DNA from: Martelella alba
Lineage (GTDB): Bacteria > Pseudomonadota > Gammaproteobacteria > Enterobacterales > Enterobacteriaceae
Assembly: GCF_005217455.1 (NCBI RefSeq)
Contig: NZ_SZPQ01000003.1
Span: 269,149 to 333,148 of the forward strand
Length of the DNA: 64,000 bases
Reading direction: 5' to 3'
Program-made: the position numbers and the translations under genes
The notes under the pieces: model-generated
The model's database searches: none
Seen by the model: the letters and a program-made list of their open reading frames with translations, nothing else
What the model was told of the DNA's origin: nothing
Part shown: positions 25,852 to 35,535 of the stretch, piece after piece
Layout: each line of letters begins with the position of its first letter
How positions within the stretch are numbered: the stretch's first letter is position 1

Positions 25852-26811
25852 TCAACTCCCTCGCCGTGCGGTAAACGCGCGCAGGCTCAGCACCAGGATC
25901 AGCAATCCGCCCTGTAGGCAAAGCTGCCAGTCGGTGGATACATTCATGAAAGAGAGTACGGACCCGGTCAGAAGCATAATGATCGCCCCCACCACCGCGC
26001 CGATGGGAGAGATGATCCCGCCGCTAAACTCAGCGCCGCCAATAATCGCGCCGGCAATGGAAAGCAGGGTATACTGATTACCCACCAGCGGATCGCCGGT
26101 GGTGTTAATGCCGGTAAGCATCAAACCGGCAATAACCCCCAGTATCCCGGCCATGCCGTACAGCACGGCCCGGATAACGCCCAACGACCAGCCCGCGCGG
26201 GCGATAGCGGCCTGATTGCCGCCTGCGCCGCGCAAAATAACCCCCAATGCGGTACGCATCATAAACACATGCCCCAGCAACGCCATCAGCACCGCGACCA
26301 GCGCCGGCAGCGGTATAAAGGGCGGACGCCAGCCGGTAAACTGAGATAACCATAGCGGGGCCTGGCCGCCGGGGCTGGGAAGGATCAACAGCGCCGCTCC
26401 AAGCCAAACAAAGGCGGCGCCCAACGTCATCACAATCGAAGGCAGTTGTCGCCAGTGGATGAGCACCCCCATTCCAGCGTAGAGCAATACGCAAACCGCC
26501 AGGGCGGCCCATCCCAGCAATGGCGCGCCGGGTAGCATCGTCGCCGCAATGCAGCAAACCAGGGAAATAAACGGACCGATTCCCAGATCAACATCGCCCA
26601 GCGTCAAGACGCACAACTGCGATAGCGTGGCGAATATTAACGGCAATGAGAATTTCAGCAATAATGTCCAACCGAAATAAGACATCACGCGCGGTTGTAG
26701 CCATAGGGTGACCGTGAGCAGCAACGCCAGGGCCGCCAGAGGGATAATGGTGCGCAGCGCGGACGGTGAAATACGGGATAAGGCAAATTGACCTGCCGGA
26801 TTACTGGACAC
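25852..26811 (-). CDS. Rbs-type ABC transporter permease (first)
   Basis: This permease of the same importer has 319 residues from a GTG at 26811, which is preceded by GGGAGG; an ATG at 26826 is an alternative. Family segments are LTLGDVDLGIGPFISLVCCIAA and IAGAIIGGAEFSGGIISPIG. It overlaps the end of the ATPase gene. Together with the second permease and the ATPase it forms the membrane complex. Confidence 0.9.
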   Translation of the reverse strand: MSSNPAGQFALSRISPSALRTIIPLAALALLLTVTLWLQPRVMSYFGWTLLLKFSLPLIFATLSQLCVLTLGDVDLGIGPFISLVCCIAATMLPGAPLLGWAALAVCVLLYAGMGVLIHWRQLPSIVMTLGAAFVWLGAALLILPSPGGQAPLWLSQFTGWRPPFIPLPALVAVLMALLGHVFMMRTALGVILRGAGGNQAAIARAGWSLGVIRAVLYGMAGILGVIAGLMLTGINTTGDPLVGNQYTLLSIAGAIIGGAEFSGGIISPIGAVVGAIIMLLTGSVLSFMNVSTDWQLCLQGGLLILVLSLRAFTARRGS

Positions 26812-28309
26812 GCACACCTCCCTCATGAAAAGACGCGCGGATTAAGCGGTCTTCACTGTATTCATGCTGCGCAAAACTATCGGTGATGGCGCCTTCTTTA
26901 AAAACATAGATACGGTCGCATATCGCCAATTCAGCATTTTCAGTGGTAAACCAGACAAAACTGCAACCGCCGCCGAGCCTGCCGCGAACTTCGCGATAAA
27001 GTTCATTTTTGGTATGTACATCGACTCCGCGCAGCGGATCGTCGAGCAATACCACATCCGGCTCGCAAGCGAGGGCACGCGCAACCAGCACTTTTTGCTG
27101 ATTGCCGCCGCTGAGTCCGGTAATGGCATCATCAATGGAAGGGACCCGGATATTCAGTTTTTCGCGCCATGCGGCGGCAACATCACGTTCCGCCGCAAGG
27201 TCGATCAATCCGCCCCGACTCAGCTTATCCAGCAGGCCAATCGTCAGATTTTCACCCACCGACCAGAGGGGAAACAGCCCTTCGTTTTGCCGATCCCCGG
27301 CAATGTATACCGCGCTGCCCGCAACCCGCATTTGTCTGTCTTTGCCACGGGCGCCGGCGAGAATACGCAACAACAGTTCACGCTGCCCCTGACCGGCCAG
27401 ACCCGCCAGGCCTACCACTTCGCCTGGACGCACATAAAATGGCATCGCGCTGTCGCGGGTACTGAGAAGTTCGACGCACCTTTGCCCGGCATGTCCTAAT
27501 GCCGGCATGGCAATGTTGTCCTGGGCACCGGCGGCCACCATGCCCATTCGATCAAGTAAATCCGCTTCTGATAACCCTTGCGAGGCCTCCACGGAGGAAA
27601 TATGTCCATCCCGCATAATGACGATATCGTCACTGTAATCGACGATTTCGCGTAACTTATGCGAGATAAAAACACAGGCGATACCGTACTGACGAACTTT
27701 ACGCGTGAAACTCAGTAACTGTTCCGCCGCCGAGGGATCAAGCGAGGAGGTCGGCTCATCAAGGATCATGACACGAACCGGGGTATCCGTGACGGTAAAG
27801 GCGCGAGCGATTTCCACCATTTGCCGCTGAGACAGCGTCAGGCTGCTTACCAGACAATTGACATCAATGCCATGGCCGGGGAAGATCAGATCCAGCGCGC
27901 CGGCAATCAGGGTTTTCGCCTGTTTACGCCACCCCAGACCGCGTAAGCTGGCATGCAGCACCCGGGTATTCTCGAACACCCGCAAATTAGGGCACAGCGA
28001 CAGTTCCTGGAACACGCAGCGAATACCGCGCTGATAGGCGACCCGCATAGTGTAATGTCCCGCTATGTCTTCATCCTTAATCACTATGCTGCCGGAGGAA
28101 GGCGATAACGTACCGGCCAGAATCTTTATCAGTGTGGATTTACCCGCGCCATTATGGCCAAGAATGCTCAACATCCGACCTGCGCGAATCGTCAGGTCAG
28201 CCTCCGCCAGGGCTGTCACGGCACCGAAATGCCGCGACACCTTCGCCAGGGTGATAATTTCGTGTTCGGCATGCGGTGGGGCCGGCTCGAAATTAAACAT
28301 CGCATTCAT
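26801..28309 (-). CDS. Sugar ABC transporter ATP-binding protein (RbsA/XylG type)
   Basis: This tandem ATPase of 502 residues energises the importer. The first nucleotide-binding domain has Walker A LGHNGAGKSTLIKIL, the signature LTLSQRQMVEIARA and Walker B VMILDEPTSSLD. The second has a degenerate Walker A (GLAGQGQRELLLRIL), signature LSGGNQQKVLVARAL and VVLLDDPLRGVD. A degenerate second site is normal for this family. It starts directly after the binding-protein stop. Confidence 0.93.
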   Translation of the reverse strand: MNAMFNFEPAPPHAEHEIITLAKVSRHFGAVTALAEADLTIRAGRMLSILGHNGAGKSTLIKILAGTLSPSSGSIVIKDEDIAGHYTMRVAYQRGIRCVFQELSLCPNLRVFENTRVLHASLRGLGWRKQAKTLIAGALDLIFPGHGIDVNCLVSSLTLSQRQMVEIARAFTVTDTPVRVMILDEPTSSLDPSAAEQLLSFTRKVRQYGIACVFISHKLREIVDYSDDIVIMRDGHISSVEASQGLSEADLLDRMGMVAAGAQDNIAMPALGHAGQRCVELLSTRDSAMPFYVRPGEVVGLAGLAGQGQRELLLRILAGARGKDRQMRVAGSAVYIAGDRQNEGLFPLWSVGENLTIGLLDKLSRGGLIDLAAERDVAAAWREKLNIRVPSIDDAITGLSGGNQQKVLVARALACEPDVVLLDDPLRGVDVHTKNELYREVRGRLGGGCSFVWFTTENAELAICDRIYVFKEGAITDSFAQHEYSEDRLIRASFHEGGVRVQ

Positions 28310-29377
28310 TTAATTATGACCGCCAGGCAGGGGGGATTCCGGCAGCGGACCGTTTTCCAGGTTGGCTTTTACCAACTGTTCAGTCCACTGGCGCGAATAG
28401 ACAGAGGTTGCCACACTGCCATCGGGCGTTGCCGCAATCCATTGATCAATATCTTTTACATGAATTTTGAGCAATGGCATATGAATGACTTTTGGCACGT
28501 CTTTGCCTGCCAATACCATCTGCGCCACCCAGAAGGCCACGGAAGACACGCCGGGAACAGTGGATGAAGAGACGCTGTCATAGCCGCCGGCAGTCTCTTC
28601 ATTGAGCTTCTTCCATAACGCCAACTCTTCGCTGCGTCCCCCCAGGGTAATCAACGGAATCTTTCGGCCAGCGGATTTGAATGCCTGATAGATGCCATAG
28701 CTGTCGCCGCCTTGCGCCAGGACCGCGTCCACCTGCGGCAAGGAGGGCAGAATCGCCGACACTTCTTTTTGCGCCACGCTTTCCGTCCAATTGCCATTAA
28801 CCATACCCACTATCTTTATTCCGGGATAGCGTTTGAAAACACTTTGCGCCCCGGCGAATTCATCGGCATCAATGGAGGTTCCCGCCAGACCGCGAACCAC
28901 CAGAACATTGCCTTTGCCGTTGAGCTTGTCTGCAACAAATTGCGCCGGGATTTCACCCACTTTTTTATAGTCATACACAACGTTGTAAGCACAAGGCGCC
29001 GTGACCTGGGCGTCGAACGCCACGACCACCACGCCCTGTTGACAAGCCTCCTGAATGGATCCATTCAGGGCCGTGGGGGAGGCGGCATCAATGGCGATGG
29101 CTTTCCATCCCTCCAGAATCAGATTCTCTAACTGGCTTGCCTGCTGCGGAGCGGAATTATCGGCATTGACCACTTTGGTTTTTGCCACCAGCCCTTGCTT
29201 GATGCCGTCTTGCGCGGACTGGTTCCAGATGGCGATCATTTGCTGTCGCCAGGTATTTCCCGCGAAAGAGTTGCTCAGGGCAATGGACGTCTGGGCCGGG
29301 CTGGTCGTCGCCATGGCGGAAAACGAAAGGATGGACAGTAGGGACAACGCTGCAACATAATGGTTTTTATATTTCAT
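28310..29377 (-). CDS. Periplasmic sugar-binding protein (RbsB-like)
   Basis: This substrate-binding protein of 355 residues belongs to the Peripla_BP_4 family. A signal peptide ends near AMATTSPAQT (about 22-30). The mature protein carries QASQLENLILEGWKAIAIDAA and LAQGGDSYGIYQAFKSAGRKIP, the hinge regions typical of pentose/hexose binders. An AGGAAGGTCATAAT site precedes the ATG. A strong hairpin lies just upstream in the operon. The ligand is not identifiable by eye. Confidence 0.9.
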   Translation of the reverse strand: MKYKNHYVAALSLLSILSFSAMATTSPAQTSIALSNSFAGNTWRQQMIAIWNQSAQDGIKQGLVAKTKVVNADNSAPQQASQLENLILEGWKAIAIDAASPTALNGSIQEACQQGVVVVAFDAQVTAPCAYNVVYDYKKVGEIPAQFVADKLNGKGNVLVVRGLAGTSIDADEFAGAQSVFKRYPGIKIVGMVNGNWTESVAQKEVSAILPSLPQVDAVLAQGGDSYGIYQAFKSAGRKIPLITLGGRSEELALWKKLNEETAGGYDSVSSSTVPGVSSVAFWVAQMVLAGKDVPKVIHMPLLKIHVKDIDQWIAATPDGSVATSVYSRQWTEQLVKANLENGPLPESPLPGGHN

Positions 29378-29429
29378 ATTATGACCTTCCTATAATGTTT
29401 TATGCAGGGGTAAGCGTTCAGGTGGTGCT

Positions 29430-29469
29430 GGCAGTGGCCGCGCCGGATCAGGCAGGCGCGGCCATTGCC
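29430..29469 (-). other. Intercistronic stem-loop before the binding-protein gene
   Basis: TGGCCGCGCC (29435-29444) and GGCGCGGCCA (29455-29464) form a perfect 10-bp stem, extendable by about five pairs. It sits between the dehydrogenase and binding-protein genes and has no T-run on the minus strand. Such hairpins often protect the abundant binding-protein mRNA. Confidence 0.65.
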
Positions 29470-29470
29470 G

Positions 29471-30466
29471 TTACCCGAGGACTTCCGGGTTTACAACGTA
29501 AGGTTTCAGGGCGTTTTTCTCTCCCCCTAGATAGTCGAGAATGTTATTGATACAGCGTTCGGTCACCAGGCGCTCCGCCATTTTGTCCATGCCGGAGACA
29601 TGCGGCGAAAGCAAAACATGGTCAAACTGACGCAGCGGCGAATCGGCCGGCAAAGGTTCCACTTCGTATACATCCATGCCCACGCCGCCCAGTTTTCCCG
29701 CGTTGAGGGCCGCGACCAAGGCGTTTTCATCAATCAGCGGCCCGCGCGACGTGTTTATCAGAATGGCGCCGGGTTTCATCATGGCCAGCGTGTCAGCATT
29801 GATGGTGTGGCGACTTTCCGGGGTCGACGGCGCGTGGATCGAAACGAGGTCTGACTGGCGCAGCAGTTTTTCCAGGTTGACACGTTCAGCGTTCACGCTT
29901 GCCAGTTGTTCATCGCTCGCCCAGGGATCGCAAACAAGGAGTCGCATATTCGCGCCATGGCAGCGACGCGCCATGGCATAACCGATGCGTCCAAGGCCGA
30001 TAATGCCTGCGGTGCGTCCCCATAATCCGGGATGAAAACCATCGAAAAACCACTCTCCCCGTTTGACCATGGCATCTCGCTGAGGTAAGCGGCAGGCCAA
30101 CGTCAACGCCATGGCGTAAGCAAATTCGGCCACACTTTCATGGTTGGCGCCAAACGCCATCGCGATGGGCACGCCGGCCGTGGTCGCCGCCGCGACGTTA
30201 ACCTTGTCGTAGCCCACACCCCAACGCGCCACGATCTTCAAATTCGTCGCCTGAGTAAATACCCGCTCTGTATAAGGCTCGCCGCCGGCAATGGTGGCGA
30301 CCACGTTCTGCTTTAGCTTGTCGATCAACTCCTGTTCCGTGGGGAGCCTGAAGGTTTCATTGACTTCAACGTCGTAACCGGCTCGACGCAGCGGATCAAA
30401 AATGGCATCACTGTTTTTAAATTGTTCTGTTAGCACCAGAATTTTTTCAGGCGTTGTTGCGTTCAT
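29471..30466 (-). CDS. D-isomer-specific 2-hydroxyacid dehydrogenase
   Basis: This NAD(P)-dependent oxidoreductase of the SerA/glyoxylate reductase group has 331 residues. The nucleotide-binding fold carries GIIGLGRIGYAMARR. Catalytic segments are the Arg in NTSRGPLIDENAL, Glu in DVYEVEPLP and His in LLSPHVSGMD. The start at 30466 follows AAAGGAAAGC. It overlaps the MFS gene by 20 bp. In this operon it may reduce or oxidise a sugar-derived 2-hydroxy or 2-keto acid. Confidence 0.9.
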   Translation of the reverse strand: MNATTPEKILVLTEQFKNSDAIFDPLRRAGYDVEVNETFRLPTEQELIDKLKQNVVATIAGGEPYTERVFTQATNLKIVARWGVGYDKVNVAAATTAGVPIAMAFGANHESVAEFAYAMALTLACRLPQRDAMVKRGEWFFDGFHPGLWGRTAGIIGLGRIGYAMARRCHGANMRLLVCDPWASDEQLASVNAERVNLEKLLRQSDLVSIHAPSTPESRHTINADTLAMMKPGAILINTSRGPLIDENALVAALNAGKLGGVGMDVYEVEPLPADSPLRQFDHVLLSPHVSGMDKMAERLVTERCINNILDYLGGEKNALKPYVVNPEVLG

Positions 30467-31778
30467 AATGCTTTCCTTTGATTTCATAAATTTTCTTCTC
30501 CGCTGTCGGCAATAAAATGAAAAGCGCCACGGCAATCAGCGCGGCGATGGCCAACGCATAGAGACCGGCGACAGGGGTGTGAAAGTAGATTTCGGCCCAG
30601 GTGCGTAAATTGGGCGCGACGAAGCCTCCCACCGCGCCGCAGCTATTGATAACCGCGAAACTGGCCGCCGCCGCCGCACCGCCGTAGTAGCGGGTGGGCC
30701 ATGTCCAGAAAATGGGTTGCGCCGTCATAATGCCCATGGTGACGAAACTGAGCGCCGCGATGGCAAACAGGGGGGAAGCATGACCCGAGGCGATAAGGCC
30801 CAAGGCGATACAGCACAGCGAAATCGTGCCGAACAGTCGCGGGGTGCCCTTCCGCGCGGCAAGTCCCGGCCAGGTGGCGCCCGCCACTAACGCGCATAGC
30901 CAGGGAATGGCGGTGACCAACCCAACCTCCAGGCCGATGTTGACGCCAAGCAGTGCGGCGACCTGCGTTGGCAGATAAAATGCCACGCCAAGGCCGGTGA
31001 TTTGGATCAAAAAGTAGATGGCGGCAAAATGCAGCAGAATCGGACTTCTGGCGGCATCGATAAAGCGTGTGTGGCCATGGCGGGCTTTGTCTTCGTTTTC
31101 CGCATTCAACGCCGAGGTCAGCGCCCGTTTCTCGTCCGCGCTCAGCCACTTCACTTCTTGTGGCGAATTATGCAGGAAGAACCAGAGGACAACCCCCAGA
31201 ACGGATGCGGCCAGGCCTTCGGCCGCAAACATAATCTGCCATCCTTCCCAGCCGCCCAGCCCGTGAAGATCCAGTAATAAACCGGAAATAGGGCCGCCGA
31301 TGATCAGCGCGATAGGGGAGCCAAAATAGAAGATCCCCATAATGTGCGCCCGGGCGCTGGACGGAAACCATTGAGCGATAAAATAAATGGCCGTCGGGAA
31401 AAAACCGGCCTCCACTACGCCCAGTAATATACGCAGCAAATAGAAGGTGTGTTCATTCCAGGCGAAGCTCATGGCCGTAGAAACCAGCCCCCAGGTCACC
31501 ATGATACGCACCAACCACAATCGCGGTCCGACACGGTGCATCAGCAAGTTGCTGGGTAATTCAAATAATGCGTAAGAAATAAAGAATATACCGGCCCCAA
31601 AAGCAAAGGCCGCGTCGGATAAACCGGTAGATGCCTGGTAGGCCGATTTGGCGAAACTGACATTAACACGGTCTAGGTAAGACATTAAATACATAAGGAT
31701 GAGACAGGGTATAATCCGCCACTTGGCTTTATTTATTGCGCGTTGCAATACACTGTCATGGGAAACTTTACCGTTCAT
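30447..31778 (-). CDS. MFS transporter, anion:cation symporter type
   Basis: This 12-helix inner-membrane permease has 443 residues and resembles the ACS family, which takes up organic anions such as sugar acids and tartrate. The motif YLDRVNVSFAK in the first loop and the paired FFISYALFELPSNLLMHRVGPRLW are characteristic. An ACS permease alongside a full ABC importer in one operon is unusual and may give two affinities or two related substrates. Confidence 0.88.
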   Translation of the reverse strand: MNGKVSHDSVLQRAINKAKWRIIPCLILMYLMSYLDRVNVSFAKSAYQASTGLSDAAFAFGAGIFFISYALFELPSNLLMHRVGPRLWLVRIMVTWGLVSTAMSFAWNEHTFYLLRILLGVVEAGFFPTAIYFIAQWFPSSARAHIMGIFYFGSPIALIIGGPISGLLLDLHGLGGWEGWQIMFAAEGLAASVLGVVLWFFLHNSPQEVKWLSADEKRALTSALNAENEDKARHGHTRFIDAARSPILLHFAAIYFLIQITGLGVAFYLPTQVAALLGVNIGLEVGLVTAIPWLCALVAGATWPGLAARKGTPRLFGTISLCCIALGLIASGHASPLFAIAALSFVTMGIMTAQPIFWTWPTRYYGGAAAAASFAVINSCGAVGGFVAPNLRTWAEIYFHTPVAGLYALAIAALIAVALFILLPTAEKKIYEIKGKHYERNNA

Positions 31779-31844
31779 AGATTGCGCCTTTTTGTTTTGG
31801 CGCCAGAGTAATGCATGATCTCGGGTGCCTGCACAAGAATTGAA

Positions 31845-32765
31845 TTAACCAATTTTATTTTTATAGAACGCCGTTCCGGTATGGATTTGATCGAGGATAA
31901 CACTCAGGCCCCAATATTTTTCCAGTACATTGTCTTTATTCACACGGCAGACATCGTCATTGAAGGTTCCCAGTCGCTGGTGATAAATCTTGGCGTTTTT
32001 CGGATACCCCAATGTTTCAGTAACGGCCGACAGAGATAAAAAGATGGCAAGTTCATCCGCCAGCGCGGGATTTTTTGCATGGTGATGGTACAGCCAGACA
32101 TAAAGCTCCGGATGGAAATTGGTGAATACGCCGCTAAATCCTTTGCAACCCGCCTGGATAGCCGGCCAGGCAATCGCGGCATTCGCGTTGACAACATTCA
32201 AGGACGTCCCCTGGGCCAATTTTACGCGACGTTTTACCGTATCCAAATCGCAACTGACGTCTTTTAGCACCACAAAACGTCCGCTATGGGCGCACCAGGA
32301 AAACTCATCGTCACTCAGCAGGCGGCGGTAAGGCGCCGGGCACTCGTACAGCCCTAGCGGCAAGGTTTCCGGCAAGACAGCAAGTAAATTGTTCAGTGTG
32401 GCGAAAAACACCTCGCTGCCCTGATTTTTCGGGTCAAGATGGTTGGTGACCAGTACTAGCGCATCAGCCCCTGTTTCAGCCATGGTCAGCAGTTCTTCCC
32501 GTTGGGCGCTAATATCATCGCTAATGTGCCCCGAGACAATTACCGGCACCCGGCCTGCGGTTTTCTCCACCACAAAACGCCCCAAGGCCGCCCGTTCAGC
32601 CAGTGACAGAAATTGCATCTCGCTGGACTGGCATACTGCGAATAGCGCATCGACTCCCTGTTGCAGATACCACTCGATAAGCTGCTCAAGACCAGGCCAG
32701 TCAATGTCATTTTGGGCATTGAATGGGGTTAACATGACTGGAATCACACCGTCAATCTTGTTCAT
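31845..32765 (-). CDS. Dihydrodipicolinate synthase/N-acetylneuraminate lyase family aldolase
   Basis: This class I aldolase of the DapA/NanA superfamily has 306 residues. The Schiff-base lysine lies in FVVLKDVSCDL and the catalytic tyrosine in LGLYECPAPYRR. The N-terminus GVIPVMLTPFNAQNDID is standard. The start at 32765 follows AGAGGAGAGGAA. Catabolic members cleave or dehydrate 2-keto-3-deoxy sugar acids, which fits the kinase, dehydrogenase and lactonase-like neighbours. Substrate is not determined. Confidence 0.88.
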   Translation of the reverse strand: MNKIDGVIPVMLTPFNAQNDIDWPGLEQLIEWYLQQGVDALFAVCQSSEMQFLSLAERAALGRFVVEKTAGRVPVIVSGHISDDISAQREELLTMAETGADALVLVTNHLDPKNQGSEVFFATLNNLLAVLPETLPLGLYECPAPYRRLLSDDEFSWCAHSGRFVVLKDVSCDLDTVKRRVKLAQGTSLNVVNANAAIAWPAIQAGCKGFSGVFTNFHPELYVWLYHHHAKNPALADELAIFLSLSAVTETLGYPKNAKIYHQRLGTFNDDVCRVNKDNVLEKYWGLSVILDQIHTGTAFYKNKIG

Positions 32766-32803
32766 TTCCTCTCCTCTTGGCCGCCGGGCGGCCTGATACA
32801 CCA

Positions 32804-33736
32804 TCAAATTTTGCTTTGCAGTCGGTTAAGCGCCTGCCGTCGGTCCGGCATATTCGCCGCGCCTTCACGTTCAACGGCCAGGGACGCAAACGCGGAGGCA
32901 AAAGTCGCCGCTTGCGCAAGGGGCTGTTTGTCGGCAAGGGAGGCCGCCAACGCGCCGTTAAAGGCATCACCGGCGCCTGTGGTGTCTACGCTTAGGGCCG
33001 GGAATGCCGGAATGTGTATGAAGTGTTTATTTTCATAAAGAAGCGCTCCCCGCGCGCCCAGCGTGATGATCACGCAACGCGCTCCAAGCTCCACGATGGC
33101 CAGCGCGGCGCGGCGGGCGCTATCCAGGTTTGTGACTTCAATACCGGATAACAGTGATGCTTCCGTTTCATTCGGGGTGATGACATCCATGTATTGCAGC
33201 GCCGGAATAATATCTGCGGAGTATGGCGCGGGGTTCATGATGACTTTCACTCCCAATGTATTGGCAAGCTTCATGGCATTTAGTGTCGCGGAAAAATTGT
33301 TTTCCAGTTGCAGTAACAACACCCCGGCGTCTGTCAGTTCTTTGGCTAATTCGGCGACTTCGTTATCTGTAACGGTCTTATTGGCTCCGGCGTATATGGC
33401 GATCATGTTTTCGCCATTTTCCTGTGAGACATAAATTACCGCATTGCCTGTGGGCTCTTCTTCTGATTGATATAGCTTGAATGAGTGGATACCCGATGAT
33501 GAAAGATGATCCCTGGCAAATCGACTGAATTGGTCTTTACCCACTTTGGAAACGAAATGGACTTTCGCTCCGGCGCGGCTCGCGGCCTGTGCCTGATTTG
33601 CGCCCTTGCCGCCGGGTCCCAGCGTGCTGCCCAGCGCCATCAAAGACTCGCCTCCCCGGGGAAATCTTGCGACCCTCGCCACGATATCTACATTAAAGGA
33701 GCCAAGAATACAGACCTTATTTTTCATATATTTCAT
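32804..33736 (-). CDS. PfkB-family ribokinase-like sugar kinase
   Basis: This kinase of 310 residues phosphorylates a sugar or sugar acid with ATP. It has both PfkB signatures: GPGGKGANQAQAA near residue 45 and DTTGAGDAFNGALAASL near 250. GSFNVDIVARVARFPRGGE and the GGKGAN pattern favour ribokinase over fructokinase. AAGGAAC precedes the ATG. It is the first gene of the nine-gene operon. Ribose is possible given the Rbs-type importer, but the other enzymes point to a sugar acid. Confidence 0.88.
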   Translation of the reverse strand: MKYMKNKVCILGSFNVDIVARVARFPRGGESLMALGSTLGPGGKGANQAQAASRAGAKVHFVSKVGKDQFSRFARDHLSSSGIHSFKLYQSEEEPTGNAVIYVSQENGENMIAIYAGANKTVTDNEVAELAKELTDAGVLLLQLENNFSATLNAMKLANTLGVKVIMNPAPYSADIIPALQYMDVITPNETEASLLSGIEVTNLDSARRAALAIVELGARCVIITLGARGALLYENKHFIHIPAFPALSVDTTGAGDAFNGALAASLADKQPLAQAATFASAFASLAVEREGAANMPDRRQALNRLQSKI

Positions 33737-34497
33737 TGTTCCTTTTTTGTTTTTACGGTTGAAATGCCAGAGTGATATTCAAATTAATTTTTATTTCTAA
33801 AATAATTTTTGCCCAGGTTTTTCGGCCAGAGTTATACCCCGTCATAGCGGCGAAGAATAGGGCCCGGCTGGGTCAAGATCCACAGGACGCCCTGTATCGT
33901 TATTCAGATGCATGAAAGCATTTAAAGAAGGCTTCATCACCGCGTTATTATATTAGCCAGATAATTGGGATATCACGCCTCCTCGCATTTATTAATGAAG
34001 TTGACCTGCTCTTGTTGAATGAAGCATATGCGAGCCATGAAGCCCAAAAGGTGATTTACATCGTGTAACAATCAAAAAAACAAAAACAAACAAAAATGAA
34101 ACATCCACACTTAACCTGCCAAATGTGAGAAATATGTGACATTTTTCACAAAAAAACCTCTATCGACAGGTTGCAAAACCGGGGGGTGAGAAAAGTTTTT
34201 TTTGATAAAAAAGAGAGGGTTGTGTGAGAGGTGCCGCAAGACCCCGACTTCAAAGATCGCTATTCCCTAAAGAATGGCCTACCGTGCAAAATCCTTGCTG
34301 AAGTGAATCATCATCAAAAGAAAGGGACAGGTCCCGGCAACTGGACATCGGGACCCCGGGGAAGGGGCTCGCGTGTGTTCAGGATGATGTCAGGACGGGC
34401 GACCTTGGCCGCCCACACTACAGTGTCAAGCGTGGCAGGATATAATGTCAGTTGGCGAAATAACACACTGAATAGACGGGTATTTCAATGAGTAAAA
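33737..34497. other. Long upstream region of the sugar operon, 761 bp
   Basis: This spacer lies between the kinase start and the bactofilin stop. Both genes are on the minus strand. It is AT-rich near the kinase and holds a CRP box. A GC-rich stretch (34230-34440) has an open frame of 86 codons that shows no protein character. No RNA gene was recognised. Confidence 0.5.
34131..34154 (-). promoter_or_regulatory. CRP (cAMP receptor protein) binding site
   Basis: TGTGA-CATTTT-TCACA (34135-34150) is a perfect match to both half-sites of the CRP consensus with six-base spacing. An additional TGTGA half-site lies 12 bp before it. It is about 400 bp upstream of the kinase gene, so catabolite control of the sugar operon is likely if the promoter is distal. 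Confidence 0.7.
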
Positions 34498-35187
34498 TCA
34501 GCTATGTTCTGCACTGGTTGGCAAAGCAATGTGGCGGGTATCTGCCGCTGTTCCAATTTTATCTTTATTCTGTGCAGTATTCTCAGGAATAAATCCGATA
34601 ACATTTGTGTTTTCCTTTTCGGTTTTGGCGATATTTTCCGCTTTTCCAACCAAGATCGCTCCCTTTTTTACCGTTAGCGAGGCATATACAATTGCTCCGC
34701 TAATATTACCATGTACATCAATGGTGAGCGCTTCGGCTCGGCATTCGCCATTCACCTTCCCATCAATAATCAGTTCTCGGCAGTTAATGTCTCCGTTCAC
34801 CCAGCCATTATGCATGATTTTTACCATTCCGTCTCCGGCATCGATATTGCCGCACACTTGACCATAGATATACACCTGGCCGGATGCGACCAGATTTCCT
34901 TCGAATCGTACATCGCCGGAGATTACCGTGTTATTCTGTTTATCATCTACTTGGGTAGGCTTTTCCGGCACTACCGGCACGGGATCAACTTGCATTTGAG
35001 GAATATCCATCATTTTTCTATTTTTCCCGAACATATTTTCCATCTGCTCCTGAAATAATTTTTGGAATAAGATAAACACCACGGTCAACGAGCCAAAAAT
35101 AGCCGCGCCGAAGATGAAATTCATGAGCCAGGCTAACAATGATAACAACCAAAAGCCCAGTGCGATAGAGAGAAAAAGGTAGTTCAT
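34498..35187 (-). CDS. Membrane-anchored bactofilin
   Basis: This polymer-forming cytoskeletal protein has 229 residues. Two hydrophobic segments at the N-terminus (about 3-42) anchor it to the membrane. The bactofilin beta-helix core spans about 85-180, with repeating units such as ISGDVRFEGNLVASGQVYIYG and VNGECRAEALTIDVHGNISG. Bactofilins scaffold cell-wall or envelope machinery. The gene is on its own, with lower GC than the catabolic operons. Confidence 0.85.
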   Translation of the reverse strand: MNYLFLSIALGFWLLSLLAWLMNFIFGAAIFGSLTVVFILFQKLFQEQMENMFGKNRKMMDIPQMQVDPVPVVPEKPTQVDDKQNNTVISGDVRFEGNLVASGQVYIYGQVCGNIDAGDGMVKIMHNGWVNGDINCRELIIDGKVNGECRAEALTIDVHGNISGAIVYASLTVKKGAILVGKAENIAKTEKENTNVIGFIPENTAQNKDKIGTAADTRHIALPTSAEHS

Positions 35188-35535
35188 ATCTTAAAATCGG
35201 GTGGCTTTCAAAAGCCAGATGAGGCCACAGGTCAAACCCGGCCTGAGATTAATAAGACGCCTAACCAGCCAATGCATTGACTAAAACCCTTCATTACAGC
35301 AGCGTTAATTAAATCTATCAGCCAAGGCTGCCCTTTGCTAAGCTATTTATTTTTGTTTATTTATGGGTAATTTCTATCAGTTGACAATACTGATTTTTCA
35401 GTTGATTAGTCGTTGACGTCAATGGGTTTTGCTTAATTTATAAACTGATTCTTTTGCTTTTTGAGGAAGGATGATCTCTAGTATTTTTTATTATATCTAA
35501 AAATTTATTATTGTATCTGACAATTAGAGGCGTTC
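35188..35535. other. Divergent AT-rich spacer
   Basis: This 348-bp region between the bactofilin and the small membrane peptide should carry both promoters. TTGACA (35381-35386) is a candidate -35 element for the plus-strand peptide, but no strong -10 lies at the proper distance. Nothing else was recognised. Confidence 0.4.

Noticed and set aside
34231..34491. 86-codon plus-strand frame between the CRP box and the bactofilin
   Set aside because: No hydrophobic, domain or repeat pattern and no ribosome site; composition looks non-coding.
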